DNA from: Bolinopsis microptera
Taxonomy: Eukaryota > Ctenophora > Tentaculata > Lobata > Bolinopsidae
DNA length: 64,000 bases
NCBI RefSeq assembly: GCF_026151205.1
Contig: NC_087074.1
Span: forward strand, 16,813,962 to 16,877,961
Reading direction: 5' to 3'
Part shown: piece after piece, positions 21,568 through 33,300 of the stretch
How positions within the stretch are numbered: position 1 is the first letter of the stretch
How the letters are laid out: every line of letters begins with the position of its first letter
Made by a program: the position numbers and the translations under genes
Notes under the pieces: model-generated
Databases searched by the model: none
Told to the model about the DNA's origin: nothing
Seen by the model: only the letters and a program-made list of their open reading frames with translations

Positions 21568-24500
21568 GGTAAGGCGTGGCCCCTGGGAGTGGCCTCAGTG
21601 GGTTGAGAGGTCGAAACTTGATTTTTATGATGGTTTGGGACAGGTTGAACCCATTTTAAAACTAAAACATGTCCCACCTACCCCGGAACATAAAAGCACT
21701 ACAGGGGTAAAGATTTAAAGTCTGGATTTTAGCTGGATTTCAGTAATTTTGGGATGGGCGTGGCCCCTGGGAGTGGCCTGAGTGGGTTGAGAGGTCGAAA
21801 CTTGATTTTTATGATGGTTTGGGACAGGCAGAACCCATTTTTAAACTAAAACATGTCCGACCTACCCTGAAACATAAAAGCACTACAGGGGTAAAGATTA
21901 TAAAGTCTGGATTTTAGCTGGATTTCGGTAATTTTGGGATGGGCGTGGCCCCTGGGAGTGGCCTGAGTGGGTTGAGAGGTCGAAACTTGATTTTTATGAT
22001 GGTTTGGGACAGGTAGAACCCATTTTAAAACTAAAACATGTCCCACCTACCCCGGAACATAAAAGCACTACAGGGGTAAAGATTTTAAAGTCTGGATTTT
22101 AGCTGGATTTCGGTCATTTTGGGATGGGCGTGGCCCCTGGGAGTGGCCTGAGTGGGTTGAGAGGTCGAAACTTGATTTTTATGATGATTTGGGACAGGTA
22201 GAACCCATTTTAAAACTAAAACATGTCCCACCTACCCCGGAACATAAAAGCACTACAGGGGTAAAGATTTTAAAGTCTGGATTTTAGCTGGATTTCGTAA
22301 TTTTGGGATGGGCGTGGCCCCTGGGAGTGGCCTGAGTGGGTTGAGAGGTCGAAACTTGATTTTTATGATGGTTTGGGACAGGTAGAACCCATTTTTAAAC
22401 TAAAACATGTCCCACCTAACCCGGAACATAAAAGCACTACAGGGGAAAGATTTTAAAGTCTGGATTTTAGCTGGATTTCAGGTAATTTTGGGATGGGCGT
22501 GGCCCCTGGGAGTGGCCTGAGTGGGTTGAGAGGTCGAAACTTGATTTTTATGATGGTTTGGGACAGGCAGAACCCATTTTAAAACTAAAACATGTCCCAC
22601 CTACCCCGGAACATAAAAGCACTACAGGGGTAAAGATTTTAAAGTCTGGATTTTAGCTGGATTTCGGTCATTTTGGGATGGGCGTGGCCCCTGGGAGTGG
22701 CCTGAGTGGGTTGAGAGGTCGAAACTTGATTTTTATGATGGTTTGGGACAGGTAGAACCCATTTTTAAACTAAAACATGTCCCACCTACCCCGGAACATA
22801 AAAGCACTACAGGGGTAAAGATTTTAAAGTCTGGATTTTAGCTGGATTTCGGTCATTTTGGGATGGGCGTGGCCCCTGGGAGTGGCCCGAGTGGGTTGAG
22901 AGGTCGAAACTTGATTTTTATGATGGTTTGGGACAGGTAGAACCCATTTTTAAACTAAAACATGTCCCACCTACCCCGGAACATAAAAGCACTACAGGGG
23001 TAAAGATTTTAAAGTCTGGATTTTAGCTGGATTTCGGTCATTTTGGGATGGGCGTGGCCCCTGGGAGTGGCCTGAGTGGGTTGAGAGGTCGAAACTTGAT
23101 TTTTATGATGGTTTGGGACAGGCAGAACCCATTTTAAAACTAAAACATGTCCCACCTACCCCGGAACATAAAAGCACTACAGGGGTAAAGATTTTAAAGT
23201 CTGGATTTTAGCTGGATTTCGGTCATTTTGGGATGGGCGTGGCCCCTGGGAGTGGCCTGAGTGGGTTGAGAGGTCGAAACTTGATTTTTATGATGGTTTG
23301 GGACAGGCAGAACCCATTTTAAACTAAAACATGTCCCACCTACCCCGGAACATAAAAGCACTACAGGGGTAAAGATTTTAAAGTCTGGATTTTAGCTGGA
23401 TTTCGGTCATTTTGGGATGGGCGTGGCCCCTGGGAGTGGCCCTGAGTGGGTTGAGAGGTCGAAACTTGATTTTTATGATGGTTTGGGACAGGCAGAACCC
23501 ATTTTTAAACTAAAACATGTCCCACCTACCCCGGAACATAAAAGCACTACAGGGGTAAAGATTTTAAAGTCTGGATTTTAGCTGGATTTCGGTCATTTTG
23601 GGATGGGCGTGGCCCCTGGGAGTGGCCCTGAGTGGGTTGAGAGGTCGAAACTTGATTTTTATGATGGTTTGGGACAGGTAGAACCCATTTTTAAACTAAA
23701 ACATGTCCCACCTACCCCGGAACATAAAAGCACTACAGGGGTAAAGATTTTAAAGTCTGGATTTTAGCTGGATTTCGGTCATTTTGGGATGGGCGTGGCC
23801 CCTGGGAGTGGCCCGAGTGGGTTGAGAGGTCGAAACTTGATTTTTATGATGGTTTGGGACAGGCAGAACCCATTTTTAAACTAAAACATGTCCCACCTAC
23901 CCCGGAACATAAAAGCACTACAGGGGTAAAGATTTTAAAGTCTGGATTTTAGCTGGATTTCGGTCATTTTGGGATGGGCGTGGCCCCTGGGAGTGGCCCG
24001 AGTGGGTTGAGAGGTCGAAACTTGATTTTTATGATGGTTTGGGACAGGTAGAACCCATTTTTAAACTAAAACATGTCCCACCTACCCCGGAACATAAAAG
24101 CACTACAGGGGTAAAGATTTTAAAGTCTGGATTTAGCTGGATTTCGGTCATTTTGGGATGGGCGTGGCCCCTGGGAGTGGCCCGAGTGGGTTGAGAGGTC
24201 GAAACTTGATTTTTATGATGGTTTGGGACAGGCTGAACCCATTTTTAAACTAAAACATGTCCCACCTACCCCGGAACATAAAAGCACTACAGGGGTAAAG
24301 ATTTTAAAGTCTGGATTTTAGCTGGATTTCGGTCATTTTGGGATGGGCGTGGCCCCTGGGAGTGGCCCGAGTGGGTTGAGAGGTCGAAACTTGATTTTTA
24401 TGATGGTTTGGGACAGGCAGAACCCATTTTTAAACTAAAACATGTCCCACCTACCCCGGAACATAAAAGCACTACAGGGGTAAAGATTTTAAAGTCTGGA

Positions 24501-27500
24501 TTTTAGCTGGATTTCGGTCATTTTGGGATGGGCGTGGCCCCTGGGAGTGGCCTGAGTGGGTTGAGAGGTCGAAACTTGATTTTTATGATGGTTTGGGACA
24601 GGTAGAACCCATTTTAAAACTAAAACATGTCCCACCTACCCCGGAACATAAAAGCACTACAGGGGTAAAGATTTTAAAGTCTGGATTTTAGCTGGATTTC
24701 GGTCATTTTGGGATGGGCGTGGCCCCTGGGAGTGGCCCGAGTGGGTTGAGAGGTCGAAACTTGATTTTTATGATGGTTTGGGACAGGCAGAACCCATTTT
24801 TAAACTAAAACATGTCCCACCTACCCCGGAACATAAAAGCACTACAGGGGTAAAGATTTTAAAGTCTGGATTTTAGCTGGATTTCGGTCATTTTGGGATG
24901 GGCGTGGCCCCTGGGAGTGGCCCGAGTGGGTTGAGAGGTCGAAACTTGATTTTTATGATGGTTTGGGACAGGCAGAACCCATTTTTAAACTAAAACATGT
25001 CCCACCTACCCCGGAACATAAAAGCACTACAGGGGTAAAGATTTTAAAGTCTGGATTTTAGCTGGATTTCGGTCATTTTGGGATGGGCGTGGCCCCTGGG
25101 AGTGGCCCGAGTGGGTTGAGAGGTCGAAACTTGATTTTTATGATGGTTTGGGACAGGCAGAACCCATTTTTAAACTAAAACATGTCCCACCTACCCCGGA
25201 ACATAAAAGCACTACAGGGGTAAAGATTTTAAAGTCTGGATTTTAGCTGGATTTCGGTCATTTTGGGATGGGCGTGGCCCCTGGGAGTGGCCCGAGTGGG
25301 TTGAGAGGTCGAAACTTGATTTTTATGATGGTTTGGGACAGGCAGAACCCATTTTTAAACTAAAACATGTCCCACCTACCCCGGAACATAAAAGCACTAC
25401 AGGGGTAAAGATTTTAAAGTCTGGATTTTAGCTGGATTTCGGTCATTTTGGGATGGGCGTGGCCCCTGGGAGTGGCCCGAGTGGGTTGAGAGGTCGAAAC
25501 TTGATTTTTATGATGGTTTGGGACAGGCAGAACCCATTTTTAAACTAAAACATGTCCCACCTACCCCGGAACATAAAAGCACTACAGGGGTAAAGATTTT
25601 AAAGTCTGGATTTTAGCTGGATTTCGGTCATTTTGGGATGGGCGTGGCCCCTGGGAGTGGCCCGAGTGGGTTGAGAGGTCGAAACTTGATTTTTATGATG
25701 GTTTGGGACAGGCAGAACCCATTTTTAAACTAAAACATGTCCCACCTACCCCGGAACATAAAAGCACTACAGGGGTAAAGATTTTAAAGTCTGGATTTTA
25801 GCTGGATTTCGGTCATTTTGGGATGGGCGTGGCCCCTGGGAGTGGCCCGAGTGGGTTGAGAGGTCGAAACTTGATTTTTATGATGGTTTGGGACAGGCAG
25901 AACCCATTTTTAAACTAAAACATGTCCCACCTACCCCGGAACATAAAAGCACTACAGGGGTAAAGATTTTAAAGTCTGGATTTTAGCTGGATTTCGGTCA
26001 TTTTGGGATGGGCGTGGCCCCTGGGAGTGGCCCGAGTGGGTTGAGAGGTCGAAACTTGATTTTTATGATGGTTTGGGACAGGCAGAACCCATTTTTAAAC
26101 TAAAACATGTCCCACCTACCCCGGAACATAAAAGCACTACAGGGGTAAAGATTTTAAAGTCTGGATTTAGCTGGATTTCGGTCATTTTGGGATGGGCGTG
26201 GCCCCTGGGAGTGGCCCGAGTGGGTTGAGAGGTCGAAACTTGATTTTTATGATGGTTTGGGACAGGCAGAACCCATTTTTAAACTAAAACATGTCCCACC
26301 TACCCCGGAACATAAAAGCACTACAGGGGTAAAGATTTTAAAGTCTGGATTTTAGCTGGATTTCGGTCATTTTGGGATGGGCGTGGCCCCTGGGAGTGGC
26401 CCGAGTGGGTTGAGAGGTCGAAACTTGATTTTTATGATGGTTTGGGACAGGCAGAACCCATTTTTAAACTAAAACATGTCCCACCTACCCCGGAACATAA
26501 AAGCACTACAGGGGTAAAGATTTTAAAGTCTGGATTTTAGCTGGATTTCGGTAATTTTGGGATGGGCGTGGCCCCTGGGAGTGGCCCGAGTGGGTTGAGA
26601 GGTCGAAACTTGATTTTTATGATGGTTTGGGACAGGCAGAACCCATTTTTAAACTAAAACATGTCCCACCTACCCCGGAACATAAAAGCACTACAGGGGT
26701 AAAGATTTTAAAGTCTGGATTTTAGCTGGATTTCGGTCATTTTGGGATGGGCGTGGCCCCTGGGAGTGGCCCGAGTGGGTTGAGAGGTCGAAACTTGATT
26801 TTTATGATGGTTTGGGACAGGCAGAACCCATTTTTAAACTAAAACATGTCCCACCTACCCCGGAACATAAAAGCACTACAGGGGTAAAGATTTTAAAGTC
26901 TGGATTTTAGCTGGATTTCGGTCATTTTGGGATGGGCGTGGCCCCTGGGAGTGGCCCTGAGTGGGTTGAGAGGTCGAAACTTGATTTTTATGATGGTTTG
27001 GGACAGGCAGAACCCATTTTAAAACTAAAACATGTCCCACCTACCCCGGAACATAAAAGCACTACAGGGGTAAAGATTTAAAGTCTGGATTTTAGCTGGA
27101 TTTCAGTAATTTTGGGATGGGCGTGGCCCCTGGGAGCGGCCTGAGTGGGTTGAGAGGTCGAAACTTGATTTTTATGATGGTTTCGGACAGGAACTACCTA
27201 TCTAACCGCTAAAACATGTGCCACCTATCCTGGAACACAAAAGAACTACAGGGGTAAAGATTCTCGATCTGGATTTTACCAGGATTATAGTAATCTTGGG
27301 ATTGGCATGGCCTCTGGGAGTGGCTTGAGTGGTTCAAGAGCTTAAAACTTGGGGTTTGTGATGGTTTGGGATATGTACTACCTATTTAAACACCAAAACA
27401 TGTTTCAAATACTCAGCAACACAAATCCTCTTCAGGGCCCAGGGGTAAAGATTCTCATTCTGGATTTTTAAGGATTTGTCACAGATTTCAAGCTATTTGG
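21568..27500. repeat. 185-bp satellite array, about 32 copies
   Basis: Head-to-tail units of 184-186 bp, each starting near 'gggatgggcgtggcccctgg' and containing 'gaggtcgaaacttgat', 'ggaacataaaagcactacag' and 'agtctggattttagctgg'. Observed unit starts 21751, 21936, 22121 and 22305 give the period. Central copies (about 23.8-26.9 kb) are almost identical and share 'gtggcccgagtggg'. Copies nearer either edge carry 'gtggcctgagtggg'. The first unit and the last two or three (27.1-27.5 kb) are strongly diverged. No frame is open across units. The homogenised core with degraded edges is classic unequal-crossover satellite structure. Confidence 0.97.
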
Positions 27501-27621
27501 GATGGGCGGCCTGAGTGGGGTGGATGTGTTACTTAGATTTTCATATCTTATAAGTGTCTATAAAAGTATAAGTACGAGCAGTTTATTGAGGCTTCTGACT
27601 TCTACCGTCGTAGATTCTACA

Positions 27622-27885
27622 ATGATAAATATTGTAAAGTACGTGCGGCGCGCAAAATCCACTACAAAATCCACTACAAAATTCAAGGAAACGTCTTCTG
27701 TACACAGTACAAGTCACATGACGTGGTCTGAGAATAGACTTGTCCGCGCGCACGTACGTTCCTCTCGAAAACATTTAGAAATCACTGAACTAAGGCATGA
27801 CTGGATGTGTTATACTTTCGTTGTACTGATAACTTTAACCACCGTAATTGTCTCTTATTACTTTATCACTACTTATAGGGCATAG
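27622..27885 (+). CDS. Hypothetical small membrane protein or first exon
   Basis: An 87-residue frame from the ATG at 27622: a basic Ser/Thr-rich N-terminal part and one strong membrane segment near the end (WMCYTFVVLITLTTVIVSYY). It lies just 5' of an exon ending in a second membrane segment (28376-28931), so both could form one two-pass protein. However, I could not find a donor with the right phase: the exon at 28376 needs a phase-2 donor, while GTAATT at 27844 is phase 0. No family recognised. It could be a chance frame at the edge of the satellite. Confidence 0.25.
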   Translation: MINIVKYVRRAKSTTKSTTKFKETSSVHSTSHMTWSENRLVRAHVRSSRKHLEITELRHDWMCYTFVVLITLTTVIVSYYFITTYRA

Positions 27886-27967
27886 GCATTAGGTAATGAG
27901 GTTAAGTAGCAGTGCCATGTGCCTTCCCACCACAAAGGAAGTTTACTATCTCAATTCTCATTAAGGC

Positions 27968-28191
27968 CTACCGAGTGGTACACTGGACTGGTACCAGGTA
28001 TAGTGGGTACCGAGTGGTACACTGGTACCAGGTATAGTGGGTACCGATCAGTGGTACACTGGACTGGTACCGGTAGTGCAGGGTACCGAGCGGTACACTG
28101 GTACCAGGTATAGTGGGTACCGAGTGGTACACTGGTACCAGGTATAGTGGGTACCGAGTGGTACACTGGTACCAGGTATAGTGGGTACCGA
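27968..28191. repeat. 35-bp GGTACC-rich minisatellite
   Basis: Six to seven units built on 'gagtggtacactggtacc' plus 'aggtatagtgggtacc'. GGTACC palindromes occur at both ends of the unit, so the array can fold on itself. It lies in the presumed intron upstream of the exon at 28376. Confidence 0.88.
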
Positions 28192-28375
28192 CTCTATCCA
28201 GTTTATGGTGGCCGTTGTATTGCGAACTACTCCTTAATCGGCCGAGGCATTCTAGAAAACTGATCCGCGCTGAAACTTCCCTCGGATGTTTCAAGTTAAA
28301 TTGATTCAAGTTAAAGCTTATCTAGAGATTATTTCAACAATTATTTTGAATCCTATAATCTCACCTCCTCCCCAG

Positions 28376-28931
28376 GCTGCTACACAACCTGTCAGCTTAC
28401 AGTCTGTGTGAAGAGAGATTCGACAGCCCAGATCTTACCAACTACAGTACAGTGTCCCTCCTGACTAAAATTCACGGTTCCACTGCATTAGTCTACGAAC
28501 GCTCCGTACACAATGTCCTTATCGACAATTCCGCTTCCGAGCGTTACTACATTACCACTGACTTAACTTGGGAGAATTTATCCTGTGAGAAGGGGAACTG
28601 TAAGGTGGAGAAATGTGTCACCATCTCCGCTCCCCCCGGACTGTTCCCCACGTATAAGCTGCCGAAAGAGAAGCAATGTTTCCCTGTAGTATCAGCTGAT
28701 ATTTATGATGTGTACACCTTATCTCTATGCAACAAAACTGAAGAAAGCGAGATGAAGTTCGAGTTTAAAAGGCGGAACGAGTATGCTAAATCGCTAACTC
28801 CCCACATGAAACGAGAGATGCAGTCCAGATTAGTTGAGATTGCTTTGTCTCTGTTGGCGTTCAATGTGGTTATTATTGGGTTCAGTCTGCTTTATAGGTA
28901 TAGGAAGATCCAAAGCGGTGATGTGTATTGA
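28376..28931 (+). CDS. Terminal exon of an unrecognised single-pass membrane protein
   Basis: The exon follows a good pyrimidine-rich acceptor (cacctcctccccag) and is open for 184 codons to the TGA. The frame enters in phase 2. It encodes an extracellular part with paired cysteines (LSCEKGNCKVEKC, EKQCFP, LSLCNKTEES with one N-glycosylation site), a charged juxtamembrane stretch, one membrane helix (EIALSLLAFNVVIIGFSLLY) and a short basic tail (RYRKIQSGDVY). No family recognised. Upstream exons are not certain; 27622-27885 is a candidate, otherwise they lie beyond the satellite. The coding look (good acceptor, codon-rich GC content, membrane helix followed by basic residues) makes a real exon likely. 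Confidence 0.6.
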
Positions 28932-30304
28932 ACTATTGAACTAGGGGGGTTTTATTGTATTATTTGAAAATGTTACAATTTGTGAAAAGGGTTTTGTTGC
29001 AGAGGCCAAAAACTATAGTGGGGAATGTGTACACTGTCTATTTTCTTTTATGCTTTTTAACTTTTAACTGTAGAAGTTCGGCAGAGCTGCAACTCTATTT
29101 TCTGACAGCTTCTTTTCAGGATATATATTTGATTTATGAAATTTTTCAACCTGCGTGGGCACCGACCGCACATTTTTTTTCGCGACTGTTATTGGGAAAC
29201 AATCCTACCATATTTTAATTTTGTTGTTCAACATTTAGGGTATTTATGAATTGATTTACCACTTCGAGTTATTTTAAAATATTATTTGGAATTATTTTAA
29301 AATAGATTCCAGACTAATGTAATAATTTAAGTGTTTTAAGATTCAACTTATACAGTGTTATAGCAGTGCTACCATTTTAATTATCCATTCAAAACTTGAC
29401 AAAGTCCTCGTAACCACGCGGATACCCATGATGAATACTCTATTTGGTACCTTAAGTCACATTATTATACACCACCAAACATTGATGATTGCTACAAGCA
29501 TTCCATTGTGTAACAAAGTGACCATGTACCTTAAACTGTGAGCTAATGGATGGTGCACATATTGCGTAAGCCTGATTTAGGCCATTTTAGATCCGCTCTC
29601 CCCTCAGTAATCAGTAATAACCTATAGCTCTATAGATAAATGATATCGTGTGTAACCAGTACATTGGGTGAGCATTTCCAAACCCCATACTCCCATACGC
29701 TGGCTCACGCGGTATGTAAACCATTTCTTTCGCTCTAATTTTAAGTTGACCCGAGAACCTTACCAGACAGACGCTTAAAATTAAATGTGGTAATACCGGA
29801 CAGGATGTGAATAAAGCAAATTTCCGCAAACAAAATATCATTGTTCACGCCCGGATTTCTCCTCTAATCCGGTAATTCTCTGTAGTATCCATTTCAGGTG
29901 TCTTCACTTGTTGCCCTAGCAACCCACGTGATGCTGCACGTGGTCATGTGACCCGATACTAGCTGCTGATTGGTGGACTGAACGAAATGGAGAGAGCTGA
30001 TTGGTATGATTGCTGAAAGTGACACCACAGAGTAAGCTACCAGCTTTTACAGTGGGACAGTAATTTCTAAATAGCGCACTCTACCATGGTTTATAAACCA
30101 GATCATAAAGATTTATATCATCTTCTCAATGTGATGGAGCTGGTGTGTTCAGTTTTGAGCAAATTTCCAACTTTCAGCATTGAAAAAAGCTTTTATAGTA
30201 TCTATTTGCGAGTGTATTCCTGGCCTTATACTCATAAACTAACTGCAGAACTGTGATCCACCTTCAGCCAGATTTACCTTCACCAATCTCCTCCGTAGTT
30301 ACCC
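28932..30304. other. Intergenic region upstream of the FAS-like gene
   Basis: No exon seen. CACGTG-type E-boxes occur around 29930-29940 within a GC-richer patch (29.90-30.00 kb), which could belong to the FAS-like promoter. The frame at 29611-29841 has no support. Confidence 0.35.
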
Positions 30305-33300
30305 ATGCGAAGTGTTACCAAAGGAGCGGAGGATGAGATTGTTATCTCCGGGATGTCCGGACGGTTCCCGGAGTCGGAGTCCCTGGATGAACTCTGGAAG
30401 AACCTCATGTCTAGGGAGGACATGATAAAAGTTGACGGTAGTTCTTATCTTAAATATTGTTTCTTCAATTAGTTTAATTAATTTCATCCTTTAACCTTAT
30501 CTTAGTTAAGTTTATTGTGACATGTGTAGAAATGATTTGTTGCTTCCGTGTACTTTGCCGTAAACAAGTTTAATTGAACTCAGTATTTAATAAAACATGT
30601 CCCTATACAGACAGACGCTGGCCAGTGGGTGTATTTGAAGTGGACACATTTGGAAAACTGAAGGACATCAGCAGGTTTGATGCCCCATTCTTCAACTTCA
30701 CCGCAGATCAAGCTAACCAGTGTGCTCCGGATGTCAGGGTGATGCTTGAAGTGGCTTGGGAGACCATTGTGGATGCTGGGTGTGATCCTAAGAGTTTAGA
30801 GAATACTCCTACTGGGGTTTATATCGGTATGTACTGGGGTTTATATCGGTATGTACTGGGGTTTATATCGTTATGTACTGGGGTTTATATCGGTATGTAC
30901 TGGGGTTTATATCGGTATGTACTGAGGTTTATATTGGTATGTACTGGGGTTTATATAGGTATGTACTAAGCAGTTACATCACTGCTTATAATGCGATAAC
31001 ATTATTTTCACCACGGTGAAAATAGTTTTATCCACCGAGGCGGAGCCGAGTTGGATAAAACGAGTTATATCCCGAGCCTGCGAGGGATATAACTCATTGT
31101 TATCCCAGTTATTGCACCCCTATCTAATGCATTATATTAGCGTAAACAAGAGTGAGATAACAACTTTTACATTATGGACAGTTACACACTGATCATGGGA
31201 GAATGGGGTTTACATCGGTATGTACTGAGGTTTATATCGGTATGTACTGGAGTTTATATCGGTATGTGCTGAGGTTTATATCAGTATGTACTGTGGTTTA
31301 TATCGGTATGTGCTGGGGTTTATATCAGTATGTACTGTGGTTTATATCAGTATGTACTTGGGTTTATATTGGTATGTGCTGGGGTTTATATCGGTATGTA
31401 CTGAGGTTTATATCGGTATGTGCTGGGGTTTATATCAGTATGTACTGTGGTTTATATCAGTATGTACTTGGGTTTATATTGGTATGTGCTGGGGTTTATA
31501 TCGGTATGTACTGGGGTTTATATCAGCATGTACTTGGGTTTATATTGGTATGTGCTGGGGTTTATATCGGTATGTACTGGGGTTTATATCGGTATGTACT
31601 GGGGTTTATATCGGTATGTACTGGGGTTTATATCGGTATGTACTGGGGTTTATATCGGTATGTACTGAGGTTTATATTGGTATGTACTGGGGTTTATATA
31701 GGTATGTACTAAGCAGTTACATCACTGCTTATAATGCGATAACATTATTTTCACCACGGTGAAAATAGTTTTATCCACCGAGGCGGAGCCGAGTTGGATA
31801 AAACGAGTTATATCCCGAGCCTGCGAGGGATATAACTCATTGTTATCCCAGTTATTGCACCCCTATCTAATGCATTATATTAGCGTAAACAAGAGTGAGA
31901 TAACAACTTTTACATTATGGACAGTTACACACTGATCATGGGAGAATGGGGTTTACATCGGTATGTACTGAGGTTTATATCGGTATGTACTGGGGTTTAT
32001 ATTGGTATGTGCTGGGGTTTATATCGGTATGTGCTGGGGTTTATATCGGTATGTACTGAGGTTTATATCGGTATGTGCTGGGGTTTATATCAGTATGTAC
32101 TGTGGTTTATATCAGTATGTACTTGGGTTTATATTGGTATGTGCTGGGGTTTATATCGGTATGTACTGGGGTTTATATCGGTATGTGCTGGGGTTTATAT
32201 CAGTATGTACTGTGGTTTATATCAGTATGTACTTGGGTTTATATTGGTATGTGCTGGGGTTTATATCGGTATGTACTGGGGTTTATATCGGTATGTACTT
32301 GGGTTTATATTGGTATGTGCTGGGGTTTATATCGGTATGTACTGGGGTTTATATCGGTATGTACTGGGGTTTATATCGGTATGTACTGAGGTTTATATCG
32401 GTATGTACTGGGGTTTATATCGGTATGTGCTGGGGTTTATATCGGTTTATAGGTTTATACTCAGACTTTGCTTGATTGGCAAGATAATTGTTTTCTCGTC
32501 TAGTTATCTAAAATCTCTCACGACCGCGTTCCCAACTTAGCCTCAACAAGTTTACGTAATGTTTATCCCAACAGATAAAGTTACAATTTGAGGATTGGAT
32601 CATGTTTAATATTATATCCTGGACAGGTAATTGCATAGTTGAAGCGGGAGAAGCGCTTACAAACAATGTTAACACCATCACAGCTACTGGACTACTCAAC
32701 AGCATGCATACCTCCCTCCCCAACAAGGTCAAAATATTATTAGGACTTTTAGTAATGCTATTAGTAATGTTATTGGTAATGTTATTACTTTTTGTGAGAA
32801 TGCGCGATATGGCAAGACTGCAGGAAAATATATAAAGTTAATTAAAATGTATTGATTATTTATTGGCAGAAAGTAAGCACCTTCACTGGAGCTCCTCCAG
32901 GTTTATGTAGCACCCAGCTAACTAACCACTTATATTGCACAGGTTTCAGAGTATTTTAAGTTCACAGGACCAAGTGAAACACTAACTAACCACTTATATT
33001 GCACAGGTTTCAGAGTATTTTAAGTTCACAGGACCAAGTGAAACACTAACTAACCACTTATATTGCACAGGTTTCAGAGTATTTTAAGTTCACAGGACCA
33101 AGTGAACCACACCACTAACCACTTATATTGCACAGGTTTCAGAGTATTTTAAGTTCACAGGACCAAGTGAAACACACCACTAACCACTTATATTGCACAG
33201 GTTTCAGAGTATTTTAAGTTCACAGGACCAAGTGAAACACACTAACTAACCACTTATATTGCACAGGTTTCAGAGTATTTTAAGTTCACAGGACCAAGTG

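Noticed and set aside
21568-27500. CRISPR-like or coding repeat array
   Set aside because: Units are contiguous, with no unique spacers, and no frame stays open. This is a satellite in a eukaryotic genome.
31203-32540. Long open frames (up to 207 codons) of Tyr/Gly/Val-rich repeat protein
   Set aside because: They are a by-product of a stop-free 22-bp repeat that is open in all plus-strand registers. The sequence is intronic between FAS-like exons 2 and 3.
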